Positions 27,854 to 36,471 are shown, numbered from the stretch's first letter. The stretch is 64,000 bases of DNA from Prauserella aidingensis (GCF_024171865.1 NZ_JAMTCN010000009.1:62001-126000), one strand, 5' to 3'. Numbers and translations are program-made. Notes: generated by a model from the sequence alone, not told the origin.

Positions 27854-29026
27854 TCAGCCCGCGCAGGTCGGGACGGGCTTGCCGTCCCGCAGGTTGCGCA
27901 GCGCGCTGACCGCGTCCTCGAGGGTGCCGACCCGGACGAGCCGGAGCCCCTCCGGCGCCGCCGACGCGGCCTCGGCGCAGTTGCGCTCCGGCACCAGGAA
28001 CGTCGTGGCCCCGTCCTCCTTGGCGGCGACCACCTTGAACGAGATGCCGCCGATCGGGCCGACGTTGCCCTGCGAGTCGATCTCGCCGGTGCCGGCGATG
28101 TGCCTGCCGTCGACGAGGTTCTCCTGCTCCAGGCGTTCGACGATGGCCAGCGCGAACATCGCACCCGCGGAGGGCCCGCCCACGTCCTCCAGCGAGATGT
28201 CGACCGTGAACGGCACGTCCGCCCGGTCCGCGGGCTGCACGCCGATGAAGCCCTGCTTGCCTCCTTCCGGGTGCCGGGCCAGCTCGATCTGCACCGTACG
28301 GGGCTGCTGCTCGCCGCGCCGGTAGGTCAGGTCGATCCGCTGACCGGGGCGGGTGTTCTCGAGCGCCGCCGTCACGTCCCGCATACCCGAGACGCGCTTG
28401 CCGTTCACCGACACCAGCTGGTCACCGGGCTCGAGCACGCGTGAGGCCGGGCTGTCGTCGACGATCTCGTCCGCGACGACCTTCACCGGGTAGCCCAGGG
28501 TGCGTAGCGCGGCGACCTCGGCGTTGCTCTGCGAACTGCGGAACTGCGCGACGTTCTCCTTGCGCACCTCCTCGTCGGTCTGCCCCGGCCGGAAGTACTC
28601 CTCCCGCGGAGCGACGGCGTATCGGCCGCTGACCCACAGGCCCAGGGCGCCGAAGAGGGTGACGTCGTCGTTGAGCGAGACGGTGGTCATGCGCAGCTGA
28701 CCGTCGGTGTCGTAGCTGCGCTCCCCGTCGATCGACACGACGTGCTCACCGTCGACGTCGCCGAGGGTGTCGTAGGTCGGCCCCGGCCCGAGCGCCACGT
28801 ACGGCACCTTGACGAAGGACCCCACCAGCACGAAGGCGACCACGAGGGCGGAGCTGAAAACGATCGTCCAGGTGCGCCGCGTGGGGCGCAGTCGCCGTCG
28901 CCGCTTCGGCTCGGCGTCGCCGTCCCCGGACGGCGCTGCCGCCGCGCTCTCGCCTGCCGCGTTGTCGTCGGCTGTATCGGGCCCCGTGGCTCCTGACGCG
29001 GATTTCATGTCGCCGGACTCGCTCAC
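27854..29026 (-). CDS. Membrane-anchored PDZ domain / Lon-like (S16) protease
   Basis: About 390 residues. A single N-terminal helix (TIVFSSALVVAFVLVGSFV) anchors the protein; a PDZ domain follows (about 195-255, ASRVLEPGDQLVSVNGKRV) and then a Lon-type proteolytic domain. The Ser-Lys dyad is visible: Ser286 in GGPSAGAM and Lys331 in GGISFKVVAA. There is no ATPase domain, so it resembles Rv3194c and the YlbL group, which degrade exported or membrane proteins. GTG at 29026 or 29032 may start it. It is divergent from the zinc metalloprotease gene across about 100 bp. Confidence 0.92.
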   Translation of the reverse strand: MSESGDMKSASGATGPDTADDNAAGESAAAAPSGDGDAEPKRRRRLRPTRRTWTIVFSSALVVAFVLVGSFVKVPYVALGPGPTYDTLGDVDGEHVVSIDGERSYDTDGQLRMTTVSLNDDVTLFGALGLWVSGRYAVAPREEYFRPGQTDEEVRKENVAQFRSSQSNAEVAALRTLGYPVKVVADEIVDDSPASRVLEPGDQLVSVNGKRVSGMRDVTAALENTRPGQRIDLTYRRGEQQPRTVQIELARHPEGGKQGFIGVQPADRADVPFTVDISLEDVGGPSAGAMFALAIVERLEQENLVDGRHIAGTGEIDSQGNVGPIGGISFKVVAAKEDGATTFLVPERNCAEAASAAPEGLRLVRVGTLEDAVSALRNLRDGKPVPTCAG

Positions 29027-29128
29027 GGCCACAGCGTACGGCCGCCGCCCGTCAGCTCAGAGCGAAGGGCCGGTTCGGCATGCCGATCGGCGGGTCGCGG
29101 CGGCCTCGGGCCGCGTACGGTGGAGGGT

Positions 29129-30646
29129 ATGAGCAACCCACCCTTCGGGTTCGGCTTCGGTCTGCCCGACCCCGACAACAGCTCGTCCGGCCCTGGCAAC
29201 AACTCGTCCGGCTCCGGCGGTCAGGGTGGCGACCCGTTCCAGCAGCTGGGGCAGATGCTCAGCCAGCTCGGCCAGATGTTCAGCCAGGCGGGCAGCTCCT
29301 CCGGCCCGGTGAACTACGACCTGGCCAAGCAGATCGCGCTGCAGCGCCTCGCGTCGAACTCCGACGACGGGGACGCGAAACCGGGAATGGGTTTCGCGTC
29401 CGCGACCGGTGACACGCAGCAGGGCGACACCGCCGTGCGCGACGCCTCCCACCTGGCCGAACTGTGGCTCGACGAGGCCACGATCCTGCCCGCGGGGGCG
29501 ACGCAGACCGTCGCCTGGACCGCCAAGGACTGGATCGAGCAGACCCTGCCGACGTGGCAGCGGCTGTGCGACCCGGTCGCCGAACAGGTGTCGTCGGCCT
29601 GGACCGAGGCGCTGCCCGCAGAGGCCAAGCAGGCGGCGGGGCCACTGATGTCGATGCTGGGCCAGATGGGCGGCATGGCGTTCGGCTCGCAGCTCGGGAA
29701 CGCGCTCGCCGACCTGGGCTCCGAGGTGTTGACCTCCTCGGACGTCGGCCTGCCGCTGGGCCCGGAAGCGACGTCCGCGCTGCTGCCCGCCAACGTCGAG
29801 AAGTTCACCGAGGGGCTCGAGCGTCCCGCCAGCGAAGTGCTCGTGTTCCTCGCCGCGCGCGAGGCGGCCCACCAGCGGTTGTTCGCCCACGTGCCGTGGC
29901 TGAGGCAGCGGCTGCTGGCCACCGTCGAGGAGTTCGCCCGCGGCATCTCCGTCGACGTGTCCGGCCTCGAGCAGCTCGCGGGCCAGATCGACCCGACGAA
30001 TCCGCAGAGCATCGAGCAGGCGATGTCGTCCGGACTGTTCGAGCCGCAGACGACCCCGGAACAGAAGGCCGCGCTCACGCGGCTGGAGACGCTGCTCGCC
30101 CTGGTGGAGGGCTGGGTCGACGTCGTGGTCGCCGACGCCGTCGGCAACCGCCTGCCCGGCGCGGACGCGCTGCGCGAAACGCTGCGCAGGAGGCGGGCCA
30201 GCGGCGGGCCGGCGGAGCAGACGTTCGCCACACTCGTCGGACTCGAACTGCGGCCCAGGCGGATGCGTGCCGCCTCGACGTTGTGGCAGATGGTCGGTGA
30301 CCGGCACGGCACCGAGCAGCGCGACCACCTCTGGTCGCATCCCGACCTCATGCCCACGACGGACGACCTCGACGAGCCGACGGACTTCGCCGACCGGCTG
30401 GGCGGCACCGTCATCGGCGACGACGTGGACCCCATCGCCGAGCTCGAGAAGACCGAGCGCGCCGAGGCCGAAGCCGCCGCGTCCGGTGCCGGTGCGTCGG
30501 ATGCCGGCACGGACACCTCCGATGGCGGGGACTCCGCGACGGGACGTGCCGACGGCGGCTCCGGCGGTGACTCGGCCGGCGGTGACTCCGGTGATTCCGG
30601 GAGCAGCGACGACGGGCCGGACCGCCCGTCCGGCGGCCAGGGCTGA
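29129..30646 (+). CDS. Zinc-dependent metalloprotease-like protein (DUF2342)
   Basis: A 505-residue protein of the DUF2342 family (Rv3195 type). The putative zinc site is in REAAHQRLFAHVPWLRQRL, with Glu245 and His248; it departs from classical HEXXH. The N-terminal 70 residues are Gly/Ser/Gln-rich and the C-terminal 70 are Ser/Gly/Asp-rich, both likely disordered. ATG at 29129 is three codons after a possible GTG. Proteolytic activity in this family is predicted rather than well shown. A strong hairpin after the stop separates it from the convergent M48 gene. Confidence 0.85.
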   Translation: MSNPPFGFGFGLPDPDNSSSGPGNNSSGSGGQGGDPFQQLGQMLSQLGQMFSQAGSSSGPVNYDLAKQIALQRLASNSDDGDAKPGMGFASATGDTQQGDTAVRDASHLAELWLDEATILPAGATQTVAWTAKDWIEQTLPTWQRLCDPVAEQVSSAWTEALPAEAKQAAGPLMSMLGQMGGMAFGSQLGNALADLGSEVLTSSDVGLPLGPEATSALLPANVEKFTEGLERPASEVLVFLAAREAAHQRLFAHVPWLRQRLLATVEEFARGISVDVSGLEQLAGQIDPTNPQSIEQAMSSGLFEPQTTPEQKAALTRLETLLALVEGWVDVVVADAVGNRLPGADALRETLRRRRASGGPAEQTFATLVGLELRPRRMRAASTLWQMVGDRHGTEQRDHLWSHPDLMPTTDDLDEPTDFADRLGGTVIGDDVDPIAELEKTERAEAEAAASGAGASDAGTDTSDGGDSATGRADGGSGGDSAGGDSGDSGSSDDGPDRPSGGQG

Positions 30647-30666
30647 TCCTCCGCCGACCTTCCGCG

Positions 30667-30721
30667 CGCCGCCCCCACTCGGTCGCATCTGCCTTCGGCA
30701 GGTGACCGGGTGGGGGCGGCG
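30667..30721. terminator. Convergent terminator between the DUF2342 and YgjP-like genes
   Basis: Twelve-base perfect arms, CGCCGCCCCCAC (30667-30678) and GTGGGGGCGGCG (30710-30721), enclose nested stems CGGTC/GACCG and CTGCC/GGCAG. It starts 20 bp after one stop and ends 9 bp before the other, so it can serve both strands. Confidence 0.8.
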
Positions 30722-30729
30722 TTCGCGTG

Positions 30730-31533
30730 TCAGTCGTCGCCGTCGGGGTCCTCGTGCGCGTCGTCGGCGTCCCCGCTGATACCGAGGTGAGCCGCCGCCG
30801 ACAGGCCTTCGAGGTACCCGATGGCGCGTTCGGTTTTCGGGTAGCGGTGCACCAGCGCCCAGAACTCGTCGTTGTGGTCGGCCACCCGTAGATGTGCCAG
30901 CTCGTGCACGAGGACGTAGTCGAGCACCCACGACGGCACCTCGCGCAGTCGTTCGCTGACCCGGATCGTGCGGTTCATCGGCGTGCACGACGCCCAGCGG
31001 GTGCGCATCGGCGGGACCCAGCGCACGCTGGCGGGCTGGGCAGCGCCGTCGAGGTACCGCGTGGACAGCTCGGTGCACCGCAACAACAACGCCTCGTCGG
31101 ACGCGCTCGCCGGCGAGGCCCTCTTGTTCTCGGTGCGCCTCAGCTTCTTCTGCATCTCGGCGACCCAGTGCTGTTCCTCGGCCTTGGTCATCGTCGCCGG
31201 GATGAGCACGACGGTCGTGTCGCCGTCGCGGTAGGCCGTGACGGTACGGCGGCGCCGGGCACTGCGCCGCACCTCGACCTTCTCGTCCGCCACCGGCGTC
31301 CCGCCGCCCGGCCTGTCCTGGTCGGGCTCGTCCCGGTCACGCCGGTTCTGGTTTCGCCGGTCCTGGTCCGTCCGGCGTCGGTTCTCCTTCTGGTCCTTTC
31401 CGTCGTCCCGCCGGTTACGTCGGGGTTGGGGTTGTCCGCCTTTCGGCTGCTTCTCGCGCGACGGTGAGTTCTGCGCCGTGTTCTGCGCCCGCCCGCGTTG
31501 ACTCCGTAATGAGGGAACCCGTGCATCGGCCAC
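30730..31533 (-). CDS. YgjP-like (M48/WLM-type) metallopeptidase domain protein
   Basis: A 267-residue protein. The C-terminal half has the zinc motif LVHELAHLRVADHNDEFW, HEXXH plus a third His, as in the YgjP/DUF45 family. The N-terminal 90 residues are extremely charged (Arg, Asp, Gln, Lys) and probably disordered. GTG at 31533 lacks a Shine-Dalgarno sequence. It is divergent from the ThiF-like gene across a gap with two DnaA-box-like sites. The substrate is unknown; relatives are sometimes tied to restriction systems, but none is seen here. Confidence 0.85.
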   Translation of the reverse strand: MADARVPSLRSQRGRAQNTAQNSPSREKQPKGGQPQPRRNRRDDGKDQKENRRRTDQDRRNQNRRDRDEPDQDRPGGGTPVADEKVEVRRSARRRRTVTAYRDGDTTVVLIPATMTKAEEQHWVAEMQKKLRRTENKRASPASASDEALLLRCTELSTRYLDGAAQPASVRWVPPMRTRWASCTPMNRTIRVSERLREVPSWVLDYVLVHELAHLRVADHNDEFWALVHRYPKTERAIGYLEGLSAAAHLGISGDADDAHEDPDGDD

Positions 31534-31593
31534 TCGTACACGGTAAGGCGCGCCACCGACATTCGGGATGGCTGGAACATCACAACGTCGGAG

Positions 31594-31623
31594 TTGTCCA
31601 CATTCACGTTCACCTGTGGATAA
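31594..31623. promoter_or_regulatory. Pair of DnaA-box-like 9-mers, inverted
   Basis: TTGTCCACA (31594-31602) and TGTGGATAA (31615-31623, the reverse complement of TTATCCACA) match the actinobacterial and E. coli DnaA box consensus exactly, in opposite orientation and 12 bp apart. They sit in the divergent gap upstream of the ThiF-like gene. DnaA binding is inferred. Confidence 0.5.
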
Positions 31624-31672
31624 CCCTGATCGGGTGTCCCACGGTGACCGCGTTTCCCGTCACCCTGTGAAC

Positions 31673-32833
31673 ATGACGCGAACACTCACCGACACCGGGT
31701 CGCTGCCGGAGCGGCCACGGGTTGTGCCGGGCCTCGAAGTCCTGGAACGCGGCGAAGGGGCACTGCAGATCGGACTGGAGCCCCGGCACGCCGTCGTCCT
31801 GGACACGCTGTCGCCGATGCTGATGGACCTCGTGCGAGGCCTCGACGGGAGCCGCAGCACCGGCACTCTCGTGCAGCTCGCGCGTTCCCAGTGCACCTCC
31901 GACGAGGAGGCGGACAAGGCGGCCGACGATCTGCGGCTCGTGCTCGCAGGGCTCGCCGAACGCGGCCTGATCGAGGAGACCGACGCACCGGCACACGCGC
32001 GCTCCGTGCGCACCGACGAACCCGCACTCTGGACACTGACCCGTTCCCGGCCGCGCCGGACCGCCGCCGCACGCTGGGCCCGGAGCACCGTCCTGCTCCA
32101 GGGTGGCGGCAGGCTCGCCGCGGCGCTGGCCCGGATTCTCGCGACGGCCGGCGTAGGGCACATCGATGCCCACGCCGACGGGCGCGTCGGCCCGGAGGAC
32201 CTCGGCACCGGGTTCGTCGACGGTGACATCGGCACTCCGCGGCGGCAGGCCGTCACGAACCTGGTCAAGCGGACCAACTCGGCCACGAAGACCGGCAAGG
32301 TGCGGGGTAAGCAACGCCCGGATCTGGTGGTGCTCACGGACACGGTGGTGCCGGCCCCGGAGCTCGTCAACGAGCTGATGGTGGAGCGGCAACCGCATCT
32401 GCTGGTGCGCGTCCGGGACGGCAACGGCATCGTCGGCCCGCTCGTCCACCCGGGCCGGAGCAGCTGCCTGCGCTGCGCGGACCTCACGCGGACGGCGCAC
32501 GACCCGTCGTGGCCTCGCGTGGCGAACCAACTCGCGGGGCGCCTGCCGCGGACCGACCTGTGCAGCGTCACGGCCACGGCCGGCGTCGCGGGCGGGCAGA
32601 TCCTGCGCGTTCTCGATCCCGAGGAGTCGGTGCCGCCGACCTGGAACGGCACCATCGAGATCGACGCGTTCGGCGGCACGGCAGCCGCCTCCGGCTGGGC
32701 GCCGCATCCGTCGTGCCCGTGCGGAGCCGCCGCCGTCGCGCAGCCCGCTCCCCAGGCGCACCGGCACGGCGCAGGCGCCACGCCCGCCCAGACCCCGACA
32801 CCGGCCGGTCAGGACGGTGACCCCAACCCGTAG
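31673..32833 (+). CDS. ThiF/YcaO-cyclodehydratase-like protein (TOMM leader-binding type)
   Basis: A 386-residue protein of the group annotated as TOMM precursor leader peptide-binding or cyclodehydratase-like ThiF proteins, equal in position to Rv3196. A Rossmann-like segment with VLLQGGGRLAAALARILATA lies at about 140-160. Two Cys pairs suited to structural zinc are visible, SCLRCADL and CPCGAA. The nucleotide-binding Arg and Lys residues of true E1-like enzymes are not obvious. No YcaO enzyme or precursor peptide is nearby, so a role in peptide heterocycle formation is doubtful here. ATG at 31673 was chosen at the start of the homologous region. Confidence 0.75.
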   Translation: MTRTLTDTGSLPERPRVVPGLEVLERGEGALQIGLEPRHAVVLDTLSPMLMDLVRGLDGSRSTGTLVQLARSQCTSDEEADKAADDLRLVLAGLAERGLIEETDAPAHARSVRTDEPALWTLTRSRPRRTAAARWARSTVLLQGGGRLAAALARILATAGVGHIDAHADGRVGPEDLGTGFVDGDIGTPRRQAVTNLVKRTNSATKTGKVRGKQRPDLVVLTDTVVPAPELVNELMVERQPHLLVRVRDGNGIVGPLVHPGRSSCLRCADLTRTAHDPSWPRVANQLAGRLPRTDLCSVTATAGVAGGQILRVLDPEESVPPTWNGTIEIDAFGGTAAASGWAPHPSCPCGAAAVAQPAPQAHRHGAGATPAQTPTPAGQDGDPNP

Positions 32834-32893
32834 AAGCCGTCGAGATGCCGAACCGATCCCCACGACGTTGATCGACAAGGCAGAATCGCGGAC

Positions 32894-34312
32894 GTGACGG
32901 AACACCGCGAGGCCCGGGACACCTCCGACGAAGCCGCTACGGCGGACACCGCGGAGGTCACCGACGCCGCCGACACAACGGCCACGGACCACGCCGATGC
33001 CGACTCGGCGTTGCCGCGCAGGACCGTCGCGCGCACGGCGAAGCTGGCGAGCCTGCCGCTGGGTATGGCGGGCCGGGCGGTCGGCGGCTGGGGCCGGCGG
33101 CTGACGGGTCAGAGCGCCGAGGAGGTCAACGCGGGGCTGTCGGCGAAGGCGGCCGAGCAGCTGTTCGAGGTGCTGGGCACGCTCAAGGGCGGCGCCATGA
33201 AGTTCGGGCAGGCGCTGAGTGTGTTCGAGGCGGCCGTGCCCGACGAGCTGGCCGAGCCGTATCGCGATGCGCTGACCAGGTTGCAGGCCGCCGCTCCTCC
33301 GATGCCCGCCAAACAGACCCACCGCGTGCTGGCCGAACAGCTCGGGCGCAGCTGGCGGCAACGGTTCGCCGAGTTCGACGACGAACCGACCGCAGCGGCC
33401 AGCATCGGCCAGGTGCACCGCGGCACGTGGCACGACGGGCGCGCCGTGGCCGTCAAGGTGCAGTACCCGGGTGCCGATGACGCCCTGCGCGGTGACCTGC
33501 GCCAGCTGCAGCGGTTCAGCCGCCTGTTCCAGAGCCTCGTACCGGGCACCGACGTCAAGCCGCTGCTGGCCGAGCTCGCGGACCGCATGGACGAGGAGCT
33601 CGACTACCGCAGGGAGGCCGACAACCAGCGGGCGTTCTCGAAGGCGTTCGCCGGCGACGAGCAGGTCCTGGTTCCGCGGGTCGTGGCGAGCTCGCCCAAA
33701 GTGATCGTCAGCGAATGGGTCACGGGCACGTCCTACTCCGAGATCATCCGCAGCGGCACCCGTGACCAGCGGGACGAGGCCGGGCGCCTGCTGGCGGAGT
33801 TCCACTACTCGTCGCCCGCCCGGGCACAGTTGCTGCACTCCGACCCCCACCCCGGCAACTTCATGCTGCGCGAGGACGGCCGGGTGTGCGTCATCGACTT
33901 CGGAGCCGTCGCACGACTGCCGTACGGCGCCCCGCCCGCGATGGGCAGGATCATGCGGCTGGCGCTCGAAGGCCGGTCCGAGGAGCTGTACGCCGCGCTG
34001 CGCGCCGAAGGGTTCGTGCGGCCGGACACGGAGATCGATCCCGACGACGTCTACGCATACCTCCATCCGATCGTCGCCCCGCTCGCCGAGGAGCGGTTCC
34101 ATTTCTCCCGCCGATGGGCCCAGGACCAGGCACTCCGCATGGGCGACCTGCGCGGCCAGGACTTCCGCACGGGACGCTCGCTCAACCTGCCGCCGCACTG
34201 GCTGTTGATCCACCGGGTGACCGCGGGTGCCATCGGCATTCTGTGCCAGCTCGACGCCGAGCTGCCGTTGCGTTCGATCGTGGAGGAGTGGCAGCCCGGT
34301 TTCGCCGACTGA
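32894..34312 (+). CDS. ABC1/AarF-family (UbiB-like) atypical kinase
   Basis: A 472-residue member of the AarF/ABC1/UbiB family, equal in position to Rv3197. Diagnostic motifs are present: KFGQ in GGAMKFGQALS, the Ala-rich loop TAAASIGQVH in place of a Gly-rich loop, the Lys in AVAVKVQYPG, HSDPHPGNFML and the metal-binding CVIDFGAV. Residues 1-45 are an acidic, Thr/Ala-rich extension. Family members act in isoprenoid-quinone and lipid homeostasis; the actinobacterial role is unsettled. It begins 60 bp after the ThiF-like gene and is probably cotranscribed. Confidence 0.92.
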   Translation: MTEHREARDTSDEAATADTAEVTDAADTTATDHADADSALPRRTVARTAKLASLPLGMAGRAVGGWGRRLTGQSAEEVNAGLSAKAAEQLFEVLGTLKGGAMKFGQALSVFEAAVPDELAEPYRDALTRLQAAAPPMPAKQTHRVLAEQLGRSWRQRFAEFDDEPTAAASIGQVHRGTWHDGRAVAVKVQYPGADDALRGDLRQLQRFSRLFQSLVPGTDVKPLLAELADRMDEELDYRREADNQRAFSKAFAGDEQVLVPRVVASSPKVIVSEWVTGTSYSEIIRSGTRDQRDEAGRLLAEFHYSSPARAQLLHSDPHPGNFMLREDGRVCVIDFGAVARLPYGAPPAMGRIMRLALEGRSEELYAALRAEGFVRPDTEIDPDDVYAYLHPIVAPLAEERFHFSRRWAQDQALRMGDLRGQDFRTGRSLNLPPHWLLIHRVTAGAIGILCQLDAELPLRSIVEEWQPGFAD

Positions 34313-34330
34313 CGGTCCGGCGCCGGGGAG

Positions 34331-34391
34331 TTGTCCACAGGTTTCGCCGGAACGGCAGAAATTCGCCCCTCGCCGGGCCGAGTTGTCCACA
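34331..34391 (+). promoter_or_regulatory. Two direct DnaA-box-like 9-mers
   Basis: TTGTCCACA occurs at 34331-34339 and 34383-34391, both on the plus strand, 52 bp apart, in the 128-bp gap between the AarF gene and the AbiEi-like gene. Together with the pair at 31594-31623 this makes four consensus boxes within 2.8 kb. DnaA binding is inferred. Confidence 0.45.
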
Positions 34392-34440
34392 TTTTCTCCG
34401 AACCGTCCCGGTCGCGCTTCGCGCTCGGCACGCTCGAGCC

Positions 34441-35367
34441 ATGACTGCTCTTGCCGACGCGGCGCAACTGGCGCCCGCCTCGAACGACAATGTGCTGACC
34501 ACCGCGGAACTGCGCGCACGCGGCGTGTCCGAGGGCACCATCGCGCGCCGGTGCCGCCCCGGAGGGCCGTGGCGCCGGTTGCTGCCCGGGATCGTGCTGC
34601 TCGATGCCTGCGAGCCCACCCGAAGACAGCTGGTGCGCGCACTGGCGCGTTACGTCGGGCGCGAGGGGGTCGTGACGGGCGGCGATGCGCTCGGCGCCCA
34701 CGGCCTCACGCTCCCGAGAACACCCGCGGTGCACGTTCTGGTGCCGAAGGGACGCCGGATGCTCTCGCCGACGTTCGCCCTCGTGGAGAGGACGACCCGA
34801 CCCCCGGAACCGGTCGTCGTCGACGGCATCCCGTTCGCGCCCCCGACCCGGGCCGCACTCGACGCGGCGCGCCGCGAACGCGATCCCGGACGGCTGCGCG
34901 ACCTGCTCGCCCTGCCGATCTACTACGGCCTGACCACCGCCACCGAGCTGCGTTACGAACTCGACGCCGGCAGCCAACGCGGCTCGGCAGCCGTACGGGC
35001 CGAACTGCGCGCGATCGACCGTGACCGTGACACCTACACCCGCGCGTGGGCCCGCGAGGTCCTCCGTGACGGCCCGCTGCCGCCGCCGCGGTGGGACGTC
35101 GCGGTCCACGACCGGCGCGGCAGGTACATCGGCACGGTCGACGCGTGGTGGGACGAGGTCGGCCTCGGTTGGCAGTTCCACCCGGGCGACAAGCCGCATC
35201 TGGGACATCTGGCGCTGGCCGCCGCCGGCGTGACGGTCGTGCGGACCGACCCCGACCGGCTCACCACGGACCGGCGGGGCGTGCTCACGGAACTGGCCAA
35301 GGCCTTCCGCACGGCCGCCGACCGCAGGCGACCGGCGGTGCAATGCCTGGCGACGGCGGCCGCATGA
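34441..35367 (+). CDS. AbiEi-like antitoxin-domain / nuclease-fold protein
   Basis: A 308-residue protein of a large actinobacterial family. The N-terminal winged-helix part (VLTTAELRARGVSEGTIARR) resembles the AbiEi type IV antitoxin domain. The C-terminal part (about 215-290) has a restriction-endonuclease-like pattern with GTVDAWWDEVGLGWQF and a later TDPDRL segment. No AbiEii nucleotidyltransferase gene is adjacent, so a working toxin-antitoxin pair is not shown. Such genes occur as singletons near uvrD2 and whiB7 in related genomes; their function is unknown. Confidence 0.7.
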   Translation: MTALADAAQLAPASNDNVLTTAELRARGVSEGTIARRCRPGGPWRRLLPGIVLLDACEPTRRQLVRALARYVGREGVVTGGDALGAHGLTLPRTPAVHVLVPKGRRMLSPTFALVERTTRPPEPVVVDGIPFAPPTRAALDAARRERDPGRLRDLLALPIYYGLTTATELRYELDAGSQRGSAAVRAELRAIDRDRDTYTRAWAREVLRDGPLPPPRWDVAVHDRRGRYIGTVDAWWDEVGLGWQFHPGDKPHLGHLALAAAGVTVVRTDPDRLTTDRRGVLTELAKAFRTAADRRRPAVQCLATAAA

Positions 35368-35371
35368 GACA

Positions 35372-35569
35372 TCACCAGTACTCGGTGGGCAGTTTTCCCT
35401 CGATGTCCCGCACGTGCTCACGGACGCAGCGCGGGCACAGCCAACGCGTACGCCCCGATTCGGACTCGCGCAGCCACCCCAACCCGACGGCGACCGCCTC
35501 CGTGTCGGCACGCTCGCCGCACAGGCCGCACGTCACGGGCGCCCGGTCCCTCCCCGCGGCGTCCGTCAC
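35372..35569 (-). CDS. Small zinc-ribbon protein
   Basis: A 65-residue protein with two CxxC pairs (CGLCGERAD and LCPRCVREHVRDIEGK), which makes a zinc ribbon likely. The final EGKLPTEYW is characteristic of a conserved actinobacterial family of unknown function. GTG at 35569 overlaps the stop of the upstream gene as GTGA, implying coupled translation. It converges on the AbiEi-like gene with a 4-bp gap. Confidence 0.8.
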   Translation of the reverse strand: MTDAAGRDRAPVTCGLCGERADTEAVAVGLGWLRESESGRTRWLCPRCVREHVRDIEGKLPTEYW

Positions 35570-35790
35570 GACGTCGTCCCGAGGTAGGCCGTGCGATCAC
35601 TCGGCAGACGCACGTCCTCACGGCGGCCGGCACCGGAGCGACCGATGTCCACCCCGGTCGCTCCGGTGGCGAGATGACCGGTGATCCGGTCGGCGACCTC
35701 GGTCGTAGCGGTGCTCTCGGGTTCGGCCAGTGCGCGCATGCCCCACAGGCGTGCCGCCCTGTCGACGTCGTCGTGCGTGTGTGCTGCCAT
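35566..35790 (-). CDS. Small hypothetical protein upstream of the zinc-ribbon gene
   Basis: A 74-residue acidic protein that I do not recognise. ATG at 35790; its stop overlaps the next start (GTGA), so it is coupled to the zinc-ribbon gene. The N-terminal half is helical (DDVDRAARLWGMRALAE) and the rest contains ITGHLATGATGVDI. The overlap and GC-rich third positions support a real gene. Confidence 0.6.
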   Translation of the reverse strand: MAAHTHDDVDRAARLWGMRALAEPESTATTEVADRITGHLATGATGVDIGRSGAGRREDVRLPSDRTAYLGTTS

Positions 35791-35863
35791 CCCGCCGATT
35801 CAACACCGGCGGAACGGGTGGTGGCGAACGGACCCCGCGGTCGTTCGCCACCACCCCGGCGGC

Positions 35864-36016
35864 CTACCGATCGTAGTGCTCGGCACGCCGCGAGGCCCAG
35901 CGGGCGACCCGTTGCCAGCGTCGCGCGGCGCGCCGCCGGCGTTCGGCGCCACCTCCCTCGGCCTGTTTCCGTAGTTCGCGTATTCGGTCTCTGGTCAGTT
36001 CCTCGTGCAGCAACAT
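35864..36016 (-). CDS. Small very basic helical protein
   Basis: A 50-residue, Arg-rich product beginning MLLHEELTRDRIRELRKQ and ending WASRRAEHYDR, probably a single helix pair. Similar tiny proteins are common in actinobacteria and have no assigned role. GAGAC lies about 9 nt before ATG 36016. It is the next gene after whiB7 on the same strand, with about 95 bp between. Confidence 0.6.
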   Translation of the reverse strand: MLLHEELTRDRIRELRKQAEGGGAERRRRAARRWQRVARWASRRAEHYDR

Positions 36017-36111
36017 GGGTGATGTCTCCGTGTTCGGCTGATCGGACGTGAGGCGGTGCGATGTCGCCTGCGGCAGGTACGCGCGACCTGGCTGCTGGCC
36101 GGCTCCGGTCG

Positions 36112-36471
36112 TCATGCGGCGCTCCGTTCCCGCGATTCGGGAACCGGGTGCTTCCGCGGGCGACCGCGCGGCCGCTTGCGGGCCACGACGGCACCGCGTT
36201 CGAAGATCTCGCCTCCCCAGACGCCCCACGGCTCACCGCGGGCCAGCGCACCTTCGAGGCAGGCCGAGCGCACGGGGCACTCCCCGCACAGCGTCTTGGC
36301 GCGTTCCAGGTCGGCCGGCTTCTCCGCGAACCACAGGTCCGCGTCGCCGGTCCGGCAGGGCAGGTCGACATCGGTGGACTCTCCGGAGTCGATCAGTTCG
36401 GCGACTCCGGTCGTCCCGGCCAACAAGGCGGAGAACGTCTCCTCTGACGCGGAGACGGTGGCCGTTGGCAT
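36112..36471 (-). CDS. whiB7: WhiB7-type transcriptional regulator
   Basis: A 119-residue [4Fe-4S] regulator. The four Cys ligands are Cys39, Cys62, Cys65 and Cys71, followed by the GVWGGE turn (83-88) and a C-terminal AT-hook RGRPRK (102-107), which together identify WhiB7. In mycobacteria and streptomycetes WhiB7/WblC binds the primary sigma factor and turns on intrinsic antibiotic-resistance genes when translation is blocked. AAGGAG lies 5 nt before ATG 36471. It lies between the small basic gene and uvrD2 as in mycobacteria, and has a long leader with an upstream frame and a strong hairpin. Confidence 0.95.
   Translation of the reverse strand: MPTATVSASEETFSALLAGTTGVAELIDSGESTDVDLPCRTGDADLWFAEKPADLERAKTLCGECPVRSACLEGALARGEPWGVWGGEIFERGAVVARKRPRGRPRKHPVPESRERSAA

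Noticed and set aside
31673-32833. A thiazole/oxazole-modified peptide cluster around the ThiF-like gene
   Set aside because: No YcaO enzyme, dehydrogenase or precursor peptide is adjacent, and the gene lies in a conserved housekeeping block.
31610-34642. A 1,010-codon minus-strand open frame
   Set aside because: Antisense to the ThiF-like and AarF kinase genes, whose motifs are intact.
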